Of a stretch of DNA of 64,000 bases, positions 1 through 8,496 are shown one piece after another. The stretch is taken from assembly GCA_021397845.1 (NCBI GenBank), contig CM038043.1:31309501-31373500 (forward strand). Reading direction: 5' to 3'. Position 1 is the first letter of the stretch, and each line of letters begins with the position of its first letter. The stretch is from Areca catechu (taxonomy: Eukaryota > Streptophyta > Magnoliopsida > Arecales > Arecaceae). The notes beneath the pieces were generated by a model that saw nothing but the letters and a program-made list of their open reading frames with translations, did no database searches and had not been told where the DNA came from. A program made the translations under genes and the position numbers.

Positions 1-2
1 CT

Positions 3-1085
3 CAACTATTGCTAAAATGCTTGGAGTCAGCCGATGCAGATTACGTGCTCCGAGAGGTGCATGAAGGCATCTGTGGCGATCATCTTGGAGGAAGGTCCCT
101 GGCTTACAAGATCATTCGCCAAGGGTATTACTGGCCTACAATCTAGAAGGATGCCTTAGACTTCATACGAAGGTGCGATGCATGCCAGAGGTTCTCCGGC
201 ATTCAAAGGAGGCCAGCCAGCCAGCTGGCCCCGATCACGGCACCTTGGCCATTTGCTCAATGGGGGATGGATATCCTAGGACCTTTTCCCCCGGCCTCCG
301 GTCAGCGAAAATTCCTTCTTGTGGCCATTAATTACTTTACTAAGTGGGTGGAGGCGGAGGCATTGGCGCAGATGACCGAGGCCAAAGTGGAAAACTTTGT
401 CTGGAACTACATTATCTTCTGGTTTGGGATTCCAAAGATGATCATCACCGACAACGGAAGACGGTTCAACAACTCACAGTTCCGGGATTTCTGTCAATAA
501 TATCACATCGCCCATCGACTCACGTTGGTCGCTCACCCTCAGTCCAACGGGGAGGCTGAAGTCACCAATAGGACGATCCTGCATGGGTTGAAGACCCGGC
601 TGAATGAAGCCAAAGGGCTCTGGACGGAGGAGCTCCATTTAGTGCTTTGGGTGTATCGAACGACCGCACGGTCAGCAACGGGAGAAACCCCATTCAACCT
701 GACCTATGGGAGTGAGGCTGTCATCCCCGTGGAGGTCTCTTTACTATCCTTGCAGATTGATCAATTCGCCGAGCCAGTCAACTCTAAGCAACGAAGGGCT
801 GACCTAGATCTGCTGGACGAGACCCGACTCCGGGCAAGTATGAAGATGGCGACCTACTATCAAAGGATGGCCAGATATTACAACTCATGGGTTAAAGCGC
901 GCACCTTCCAAGTTGGAGATCTGGTCCTGCAGAAGACGGAGGTTTCGAGGCCGACCGAAAAGGGGAAGCTCTCTCCCAATTAGGAAGGCCCCTATCGGGT
1001 TATCGAGGTAGTTTGAGCTGGAACCTACCGACTGGCACACCTGGACGAGCAACAGATAGCGCGCCCATGGAATATAGATAATTTT
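3..1085 (+). pseudogene. Tat-1 integrase and pol C-terminus, broken by stops
   Basis: One reading frame shows a gypsy integrase from end to end. It starts with the HHCC zinc finger (HEGICGDH at about 57-80, CDACQR near 175-190). The DDE core follows, with its first Asp in WGMDILGP at 262-285, the second in ITDNGRRF near 441-464 and the Glu in NGEAEVTNR near 546-572. The GPYRV-type C-terminal module comes after 983. The frame never shifts but is cut by stops at 144-146, 498-500, 981-983 and 1014-1016, each explicable by one transition. The N-terminal pol domains are outside the window. It would have inserted element cDNA into the host genome; it is now a relic. Confidence 0.9.
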
Positions 1086-1143
1086 CTCAAAATATTATCA
1101 ATGAAGTCTACAAGTTTCTTCAAACTTCTTCAACTTCTTCCAG

Positions 1144-1353
1144 CCCACTTCGAAAGTCCGACTCCGGTCGGCAGAGGCTCTAGGGCAGCCCACTCCAAAA
1201 GTCCGACTCCGGTCGGCAGAGGCTCTAGGGCAGCCCACTCCAAAAGTCCGACTCCGGTCGACAAAGGCTCTGGGGCAGCCCACTCCGAAAGTCCGACTCC
1301 AGTCGGCAGAGGCTCTAGGGCAGCCCACTCTGAAAGTTCAACCCCGGTCGGCA
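1144..1353 (+). repeat. 45-bp minisatellite behind Tat-1 pol
   Basis: Four complete 45-bp units begin at 1144, 1189, 1234 and 1279, and a partial fifth begins at 1324. Each contains the core AGTCCGACTCCGGTCGGCAG with few differences. The unit length is a multiple of three, so long ORFs run through it on both strands; these are repeat artefacts. The array lies between the end of pol and the 3' end of the antisense gene, the position known as the hypervariable 3' region of Tat/Ogre elements. Confidence 0.9.
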
Positions 1354-1682
1354 ACCACTTCGAGACAACTCCCACCGGACCTCAAAGAAGATGGGCCACA
1401 ATGCAATCCGACTCGCGGACGGAGACCAGGGGCAAGTGCTCGGGTATCCGGCCCAAATCAAGTTGCCGTTCCCAACTATCCTACCAATTTCTGGCCCAGA
1501 CGGGCCGACCGAGGGTACTTGGAGAAATTCCAGGAAAAAGACACTTGCCCCATGCCCGTCGGCCACTTCAAGGCAGCTCATGACCCTGCAATGCCGTAAG
1601 GCTGACCGGGGGTACTTAGAAGAATTTTTGAAAATCAATGCTTCGAACACATTACAAGAGTTTCAAAAACGAGCCTTCTCAT
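1354..1682. other. Tat-1 spacer between minisatellite and antisense gene
   Basis: GC-rich sequence between the 45-bp array and the last antisense exon. ORFs on both strands lack recognisable domains. It probably holds the 3' untranslated end of the antisense gene; no polyadenylation signal was identified with confidence. Confidence 0.4.
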
Positions 1683-2483
1683 TCATTCCAAAAAGTGGTG
1701 TGTACAAAAGAGGTGGGTCGGGCCTTTACAAACCTCTGAGGTCCGGCCCACGGGAGATGCCTCAGGGGCCACAACCTCGGCCCCGTCAGCTACAACTGGC
1801 AGGTCAACCGGACCTGCAGTGGTGGGAGAATCCTCCGGGAGGGCCACCACCTCCATGTCAACCGGTGCCAGAGCTTCGACCCTCGCCGTTTCTGCTTCAC
1901 CTTTCGTTGGGGGCTCCGCTTCGGCCTCCTCTCCCTCGGACAGGTCCCGCAGCTCGGCGCCCGCCAGGTCCAGCTCCAGGAATAGCAGACCCACCTTCTT
2001 CAAGGCATCATCCTAGCCCTCCCTGTAGAAGTTGGCCGCCGCCTCCTCTACGTCTTCAGTAAAGGCACTGGAGGCCTTGTAGGCCACCACGGCCTCCTAG
2101 ACCTGCTTCGTGGCCAGCTCCTTGGACTCTTTGAGTTGAGCCTCCAACAGCGCCACCGTCGTCTGCTCGGCCCGGACCCTCTTGTCGACCTCCGCCGACT
2201 GCTTTTCCTCCTTACCCAACCGGCAGGCAAGGGCGTCGGCTTTCACCTTTCTTTTCTTCAACCTGGCCTCGCGGTCAGCCAGTCAGTACTCGGCCTCCTT
2301 CAAAGCCGCCCTCGCCGACTCTGTCTCCGCTCGGGCCATTGCCAGGTTCTCCTCAGAAGATTTCAGAGATGCCAGCACGGTCTCCTGGGTCTCCTCCAGC
2401 TCCTGGACCCTCTTTGCAGAGGTCATCGCGGCGTGCACCACCCAGCAGATGCCATCGTCCATGAGGGAGATGCCGTGGAGGAG
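1683..2483 (-). pseudogene. Tat-1 antisense gene, exon 3 (coiled-coil part)
   Basis: Read on - from 2483, one frame gives a charged heptad-rich protein (RVQELEETQETVLASLKSSE near 2410-2350, then KKRKVKADALACRLGKEEKQ), ending in a Pro/Ala/Glu-rich tail with a stop at 1683-1685. Three in-frame stops interrupt it (near 2293, 2099 and 2015), all in contexts where Trp or Gln codons would need one transition. It matches in position and style the last antisense exon of Tat-2 (28588-29372). Function is unknown; the antisense ORFs of Tat elements are associated with Pfam Transposase_28 proteins, and this exon would supply the dimerising tail. Confidence 0.65.
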
Positions 2484-2562
2484 CTGCGGAAGAATGACCC
2501 GATTAGTATTTTACTTGAAAGAGGAAAGATAGTGGGGTAAAGAAGCAAGATAAAATCCCTAC
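2484..2562 (-). other. Intron 2 of the Tat-1 antisense gene
   Basis: On - the donor is ATGAGG|GTAGGG and the acceptor TTCTTCCGCAG, enclosing 79 bases with pyrimidine-rich stretches. Coding-like frames flank both sides (…SYRDLMR before, the coiled-coil exon after). An intron sits at the same place in the Tat-2 antisense gene (29373-29448). No transcript evidence is available. Confidence 0.6.
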
Positions 2563-2626
2563 CCTCATGAGGTCACGGTAGCTCTCCACGGCCACGTCGA
2601 CCAGGTTCCTCTAGATCGACACCTCC
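2563..2626 (-). pseudogene. Tat-1 antisense gene, exon 2, distal piece
   Basis: This short piece reads RNLVDVAVESYRDLMR on -, after one in-frame stop (UAG near 2610). It continues the frame that ends at 15051 on the far side of the SL-1 insertion; the CCTCC target-site copy at 2622-2626 belongs to both sides. Exon 2 was cut by SL-1. Confidence 0.65.
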
Positions 2627-3296
2627 TGGTGTGGACACCAGAAGCCGAAAGAAACTTCACTCCAACAAGGTTAGCCTTATCCCAATTTGGATCGAAGATA
2701 ATTAGGTTACCTTGTATCCTTTAGTTCAAAAATATTTTATTTTCAAGAGTCATTTCCTTTTCAAGAGTCCTGTAATTAATTTTGAGTTTCAAATCAAGAG
2801 TGTTTATTGAGTCCTGTAATTACTTTTAAAATTTCATTTCCTGTAAGTCCATTTCAAGTTTTAAAGTCTAGGTCAGTCAAGTCAGTTCAGTTGAGTTAAG
2901 TCTAATCAAGTCTTAAAGCCATGAAAGCCAGCAACAAGACTCAAATTCTAGACCCCAGAATTTGACCACATGAAGAAGAGAAGACACATCAACCAAGCAA
3001 GAGAAAAGGACCATCAACTAGGACCACTGGGCACCACATGTCATTCTTATCCAAGTAGAAGACCACCTCACCATGCCACGTCATCAGGTGCCACTTCACC
3101 AGCCACCTCATCACCCTTTGGGCGCCAACAAGGAAGATTCAAATTCAAGGAGGTTGGCCACATCCCTCCAAGTCCTCCACCAAATCCTCCAACCCCCCCC
3201 ACATCCCTCCAAACTCTCCACCAAATCCTCCAACCCCCCTTGTAATCCTCCTCGATTTGGGGAGTTTTTAAATTTCAAAAGCTAGCTTTGTGAGGC

Positions 3297-3305
3297 TATT
3301 AAAAG
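3297..3305 (+). promoter_or_regulatory. TATA-like box in solo LTR SL-1
   Basis: TATTAAAAG lies about 40 bases upstream of an A-rich GAATGAATGAAAATTG stretch, the usual layout of an LTR promoter with the R region behind it. The + strand is chosen on this basis. Confidence 0.4.
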
Positions 3306-4166
3306 CCTTGGACGCCCATTGTAAAAGGGGATTGATTTTGGGAATGAATGAAAATTGAAGTTGAAGTTTTGGAAGTAGAAGTTGTCTTGTATTTTTTTCT
3401 TATGTGAAAGTTTTCCATCCTCTTCCTCCACGCCAAAGCCATTCTTTTTCCCTAGCAAAGCATCTTCCAAGCTCAAGTGAAGGCATTGGAGTCGGCCAGA
3501 TCTACTCAAATTTCTGTTCTTAGTTCATCAATTCTTCCATCCCTTCTATATGTTCATATCCTTCTTCCTTAACTTTGATCTTCATTGCAGGGTCCTTCGA
3601 AGTCTTTGAGTTGTGGGCTGGGTTCACCTTGACAAAGAACCAACAAGCTGAAGCCCCAAGTCCAGGGTTCTGATCTCTGTTATCCAGGTTCTTCAGTTCT
3701 GAGCATTGGTAGTTTCGAGGTATGAATCAAAAGAATGTTGGAAAGCTCATCAAGGTAAGTCCACAATCATTAACCCCTATTGTCTAGATCTTCTTCCTTC
3801 TTAGTTTAGGATTGTGTCTAATCAAGTAAAAGTCCAATTTCTTATAATCCTTAAGTCTTATTGTTGCCCAGATATGGTTCCCAAGAGGGGGGGTGAATTG
3901 GGTATTTAAAAATTTAAGGCAATATATGTGCTATCAAGTTTTAAGGTGAAGAGTGATAGTGCTTTAAGAATTGTGCAACGGAAGCAATGAAATAAAATGG
4001 CAATTAAAGAGCTCAAGAAGTTAAAAAGAAAGACAATGCAAACACACAAGAAATATAGTGGTTCGGTGCACCTAGCACCTACATCCACTCCCCAAGCTCC
4101 ACTTGGGAATTTCACTATAATCTTTAGATTACAGCCGACTTGTTTTACCAGGCTCACAAGTCAAAA

Positions 4167-4382
4167 CCTTACACACTTGTTTTGGCTTTGGGCTAACAAG
4201 CAACCCTAGTTGGTTTTATCAATTGGATCACCAACAAACCTTACTCACTTGTTTTGGCTTCGGGCTAACAAGCAACCCTAGTTGGTTTTATCAATTGGAT
4301 CACCAACAAACCTTACTCACTTGTTTTGGCTTCGGGCTAACAAGCAACCCTAGTTGGTTTTATCAATTGGATCACCAACAAA
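4167..4382 (-). repeat. 72-bp triplication in the Copia-A 3' LTR
   Basis: Units start at 4167, 4239 and 4311 and repeat the segment containing GGGCTAACAAGCAACCCTAG. The same array is at 13714-13929 in the other LTR. Copia-C carries a related array with a 59-bp unit in its LTR, so tandem growth of this LTR portion recurs in the family. Confidence 0.9.
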
Positions 4383-4825
4383 CCTTACTCTAGTTTCAAA
4401 TTCCCTTGAAACTAGCCAAAGACAAAAGAGTATGAATACAATGAATTAAAACTAAACAAACTCCTTTTGAGCAATAATAAATTCGTTGAAGCTCTTGATG
4501 GAAACTCTTCAAGCCTTTTCCCTTGGAATCTTTGGACCTCACTAAATGCCAAACACTTGAATGTTGGATTCCTCAAAGATGGAAGACTTTTTGGCTAGGG
4601 AATCTCTTGGTTTTCTCACTCTTTTTGCTTGGAAGTGATTGAAGGCTTTGTACTTTGAATCAACACTTTTTCACTTTTTCTCCTTGTCTTTTTTGAAGTT
4701 TGGTGGAGGTTAAATACCTCATTCATGCTGAAACAACTCCATAAGACCGTTAGATTCAAAAATATGGCCGTTTATGGCCGTTAGAAATCAAATCAGAAGT
4801 TCAGAAAAACTAGCCGTTATGCCAT

Positions 4826-5127
4826 GAGTCGACCTCATGAGTCGACCTCTGGATCAAGTGTCGACCTCATGAGTCGACCTCCAGTATATTTTAGGCAAAA
4901 GTTCAGAGTACCATAGTTCTGCCCATTTTGAATTCTCAGGCTATGAGTCGACCTCTGGTGTCGACCTCTGGACAGGTGTTGACCTCTGGTGGTCGATCTC
5001 TGGAGCGTGCCACTGAGATTTTGCCGTGCCGGCCATGCTGAACTTTTCTTCTCTTCATGAGTTGACCTCTGGTGGTCGACCTTTGACAAGGTGTCGACCT
5101 CTGGTGGTCGACCTCTGATCTGAATTT
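4826..5127 (-). promoter_or_regulatory. GTCGAC palindrome cluster, 3' LTR of Copia-A
   Basis: About ten copies of a short motif centred on GTCGAC occur here, mostly read as GAGTCGACCTC, GGTCGACCTC or GTGTCGACCTC on +. Some are mutated by one base. Palindromic motif clusters in LTRs are a known Sirevirus trait; their role (protein binding or RNA structure) is not settled. The same type recurs at 8259-8364 inside the element. Confidence 0.75.
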
Positions 5128-5409
5128 TTCTGAAACTCTTTGAGATGTGCGTGCCATGCTTGAGTTTCTCTAAGCCTTTGTTTCTTTTGTCAAAATATTT
5201 CTTAACAATAAGGTCCATTATGAGAATTTTGATCTTGTTCAAGGTAGAAGAGCTCATTTCCAAATCAGGTAAACTTAGTTTCATCATTGTCCTTATGATA
5301 CTCTTTTTGAATAACCTAAGTCCTGAAATTTTATCTTGAGATTAAACATTAGTCCAAACATATACTCAACCTTTTGTTAATCATCAAAACTAAGGAGTCA
5401 AAGCCAACA

Positions 5410-5424
5410 ATCTCCCCCTTTTTG
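5410..5424 (-). promoter_or_regulatory. Copia-A polypurine tract
   Basis: On - this is CAAAAAGGGGGAGAT, directly before the 3' LTR start TGTTGGC. It would prime plus-strand cDNA synthesis. Copia-B and Copia-C have the equivalent tract next to their 3' LTRs. Confidence 0.9.
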
Positions 5425-6037
5425 ATGATGACAAAACCTTGAGTATATATGCAATTAAGTCCAAGAGCAAAATATAGCAATAATAAAAATGTTCAAAGTA
5501 TCCTTTCATGCAAGAGTGTATCATAAAAATTTTGTGAAAATATTCTTAATAGTCAAAAAGATTTTACTTTTCATTTATTTCTTTCTTTTTGTGAAAACAT
5601 TCTCATAAGTCAAAAAAGATAAGAATCATATAAACTTTACTACTCATAAGATGGAGTCTCATAAATACATATATACTACTCTACTTTTCTACTCCCCCTT
5701 TTTGTCAAGAATCAAAAAGTTTATTGTTATAGAGAAAGATATAGTAATGAGACTTATGTTCAATTATAATGAAGTATGTAGGTGCATAGAATACATGCTC
5801 CCCCTCAATTTGTGCATTCAATATAATAAAGCATTTTAAACTTGAGGGTTTTTTTTTTTTAAATATTGAGAGCTGGTATTAGATAAAATGTCACAAAATG
5901 TCACAATATTGATAAAAAGTCATAAGATAGATAAAAACAAGTGTATACAGTTACAAAATTGCCTATATAGTAGGCACAAGATACTGATACAGCAGATCAT
6001 ACACAAGCAAACTAAGTACAACAATAAAACTATGAGG
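5425..6037 (-). other. Copia-A 3' untranslated region with further PPT-like tracts
   Basis: An AT-rich, non-coding stretch between ORF3 and the 3' LTR. Two more purine tracts (CTCCCCCTTTTT on + at 5692-5703 and CTCCCCCTCA at 5798-5807) resemble the primary PPT. Multiple PPTs are a reported Sirevirus feature. No ORF here has a recognisable domain. Confidence 0.7.
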
Positions 6038-6230
6038 CTACTCCTCATCAGAAGGTATGTCAAAAGATACAGGAGCCATGATCCTAGATGAGGATTTTGG
6101 AGTCCTATGTGAGGAACTCCGAGTCCTCAGAGAGGGACCAGACCTAGGGGTAGTCCTACGAGATCTATAAGTCCTAGGTAAGGGCTCCACAGAAGTCGAG
6201 ACAGAGGCAGTAGCTGAAGGAGTGGACGGA

Positions 6231-7805
6231 TCAGCATGCCTGAGTAGACTGAGCTGGTGTCTGCCTGCTGACTAGCTCATAAGCTGTGGGATCATCGATG
6301 TCTGTCTCTGTATGCTCATCTATGTCATCCGGAATCCCAGTGATAGTCTCAAATAGTGACTCTGTAGGCTCAATATCAACTGGCACAGCTGTGGCTGGAG
6401 GATCTGAACTCGGAAAATCAGTGGAAGGAGGATCAGCTGAAGGGGGAATCTCTGGAATCGGCTCTGCAGGTGAAACACCAGATCTACCTGCTCCAGGCTG
6501 ATCTCCATCACTGTCACTGTATCCACTAGAGTCATCACCATCATCATCATCATCATCAAGTGGAGGAGATACTGTCGGATCTGCAGTCCCTGATGGCAGT
6601 GCTAATCTCAGTAAGCTAAGGATCTGTCTGAATCCTGTATCCATACTAGCTGAAAGAGCACTAATGCGTGTGTCTGTGTGTATCCGCAGATCATGAAGCT
6701 CCTGCCGTACACCAGTGATCTCTGTCCGGACCTCTGAAATCTGATCAGTCACTCGCTGCTCGAAGTCCGATATCCTCACTGAAGTCCTTCGTGGTGTCGC
6801 AGTGATAGTAGGTGCCGGAGCTGATGAAGGTGGTGGCGTGAATGGCTCAGGGTCCGCAGTCTCTGTCTCCGGTGCTGGGCGAGGAGGTGTACCATGATCA
6901 GTAGGCCCTGAAGGCCCTGCCTCAGCAGCTCGGATCTCATCCTCCTCATCTGGCTCCTGGCCAGACTCTCGTCGTACCCATCGATCACTGATCAGTCGAA
7001 ATCCCATCCTATGTAGGGATTTCTCTCCATAAGTATCTGTGTGCTGTAGCTGACTGAAGGGTATGCCGTCGAATGAGACACCATGCTCTCTGAATATCTG
7101 AGTCAGTCCCATACCGTACGGCTGAACGAGTCTCCTGTGAGAAGCTGCCTCACCCATCTGCTGAAGCATGATCCTGGGGAGGTTGATGGGAGTCCGCTGG
7201 CTCAGGGACACCATCAACACCAGCTCACGCTCAGTGATAAAATCAAATCTCCCGCTCTTCGGAATCAAGATACGGGCAATGATGTGATGCAGCACTCTCA
7301 TCTCTAGTGAAAGCTGGTTAGCGGACACTGTGGAAATGCCCCTAACATCCTCCCGCTCTAGGATACACCTGAAGGCGTGCTCTCTGTCGCTGATCGTAGT
7401 GGCAGCAGTGCCATGAAGTGGAATCCTCCAGATGTGACTGATGACCTCAGGTGTCACTGGAATCTCGATCCCTCGAACTGTAGCAGACCATCCAATGCCA
7501 TCAGTGGCCATGGATCCATAGAACTCCCTGATGAGGTCTGGGTAGAATCTCTCGGACATCGTACAAAAATGGACCAGACCTGCATCTCTCAGTACATCTC
7601 CAATGAAGAAGTGATGCTGATCCCAGAATGGAATATCTACGCGCCTACCATTAGCAATGCTCTTCCGGACTAGGCTGGCTGGCACTGGTGCAGGTGGCTC
7701 TGGGGTCGGCTCACGCTCATGTCTGACTTTCCTTCGCCGCTCAGTACTACCCTGCCCCTGTTCCAATCTCCTTTTCCTTACTGCCTGGTGTTTTCTCGGA
7801 CCCAT
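6231..7805 (-). CDS. Copia-A ORF3, plant-transposon-domain protein with coiled coil
   Basis: A 524-residue ORF behind pol. The start MGPRKH at 7805 is preferred over the open stretch reaching 8009, because the Copia-B copy begins with the same MGPRK. Residues of about 45-265 (DQHHFFIGDVLRDAGL, REFYGSM, VRGIEIPVTPEVISHIWRIP, SANQLSLEMRVLHHI) resemble the family annotated as putative plant transposon protein (Pfam PF20167-like, from memory). A coiled coil follows at about 345-395, then an Asp/Ser-rich acidic stretch near 415-435. Copia-B and Copia-C share a C-terminal ending (…IPSxEE or similar) that in this copy lies in another frame, with a stop at 6038-6040. The C-terminus is therefore probably frameshifted near 6230. 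Function is unknown; no membrane segment or signal peptide supports an envelope role. Confidence 0.8.
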   Translation of the reverse strand: MGPRKHQAVRKRRLEQGQGSTERRRKVRHEREPTPEPPAPVPASLVRKSIANGRRVDIPFWDQHHFFIGDVLRDAGLVHFCTMSERFYPDLIREFYGSMATDGIGWSATVRGIEIPVTPEVISHIWRIPLHGTAATTISDREHAFRCILEREDVRGISTVSANQLSLEMRVLHHIIARILIPKSGRFDFITERELVLMVSLSQRTPINLPRIMLQQMGEAASHRRLVQPYGMGLTQIFREHGVSFDGIPFSQLQHTDTYGEKSLHRMGFRLISDRWVRRESGQEPDEEDEIRAAEAGPSGPTDHGTPPRPAPETETADPEPFTPPPSSAPAPTITATPRRTSVRISDFEQRVTDQISEVRTEITGVRQELHDLRIHTDTRISALSASMDTGFRQILSLLRLALPSGTADPTVSPPLDDDDDDGDDSSGYSDSDGDQPGAGRSGVSPAEPIPEIPPSADPPSTDFPSSDPPATAVPVDIEPTESLFETITGIPDDIDEHTETDIDDPTAYELVSRQTPAQSTQAC

Positions 7806-8496
7806 GTGTAAGGATGAGGGGTAACTTAGGGAGACATGCAAAGAGGTAAGGCTAAGAGGAAAAGAGAGGGAAAGAGAGGTTCGCGGATTGAGAAGAAGAG
7901 AAGAATGTGAAATGGGAAATAGGGTTTGTGAGAGTGGGAAAAATAGAGAATAAATGGAGAAAAAGTAAGAAACGGAGGGTAGAAACAAATGTTTTCTATT
8001 GAAAAACAACTGGGATTAGCGGGTAGATAGATCCGAAGGCTTTCGGTTGTCCAAAATCAAAGGTACGGTCAAAAAGAGGGTTGAATCGAAGAAATGCAAG
8101 AGGAGAGGAGAAGATTTCCCAAAAGGTTGAGGGAGAAGGGTGGAAATCTACTATTTAGGGTTTAGGAATGTTGGAGGGGGACCACACGAAGGAGAGGAAA
8201 GAAAAAAGATGGAAAAAAAAGCTTGCGGACGGGGTTTTAAAAAACAGGTTTCCGTTCAAGTGTCGACCTCTGAGAATTTTCAGGGGTCGACCTCAAGTGT
8301 CGACCTCCATAACTTAGGTGTCGACCTCAAGTGTCGACCTCTGAAAAACTTAAGTGTCGACCTCCAACAATTAATTACTTAATATAAAATTCTGTAAAAA
8401 AGAAAAAAAAATGATAAAATTTAGAGAAAAAGCCTTTAACCAAATTTGAGAATTTATAAATCATTTTTGAGGAATTTTGATGAAAATTGAAGAGAT
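7806..8496 (-). other. Copia-A pol-ORF3 spacer
   Basis: A non-coding purine-rich leader in front of ORF3, plus the palindrome cluster at 8259-8364. A separate transcript or splice site feeding ORF3 would be expected here; no unambiguous TATA box or acceptor stands out. Confidence 0.5.
8259..8364 (-). promoter_or_regulatory. GTCGAC palindrome cluster, pol-ORF3 spacer of Copia-A
   Basis: Six copies of the motif occur in about 100 bases, read on + as GTGTCGACCTC or GGGTCGACCTC. This is the same flank type as in the LTRs of this element and different from the GTGTCGACAC type of Copia-B, whose own spacer carries its own type. Confidence 0.75.

Larger units (their letters stand above)
3862..5409 (-). 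repeat. Copia-A 3' LTR
   Basis: It matches 13409-14956 at a constant offset of 9547 bases. It contains three 72-bp units (4167-4382) and a GTCGAC palindrome cluster (about 4826-5127). The PPT adjoins it at 5410. Confidence 0.95.

Noticed and set aside
1101..1583. 160-codon + ORF and opposite ORFs over the 45-bp array
   Set aside because: They exist because the repeat unit is a multiple of three without stops; no domain, and several frames are open at once.
4167..5127. CRISPR-like array of short repeats in the Copia-A LTR
   Set aside because: Plant retrotransposon LTR; the spacers are not of constant length, no cas genes, and the array is duplicated in the second LTR.
6231..7805. Calling ORF3 an envelope gene
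   Set aside because: No signal peptide, fusion peptide or membrane anchor is visible; domain resembles plant transposon proteins.
7806..8009. N-terminal extension of Copia-A ORF3 with a hydrophobic Phe/Leu/Ser stretch, resembling a signal peptide
   Set aside because: The sequence is a pyrimidine/purine-rich leader; Copia-B starts at MGPRK and does not share the extension.
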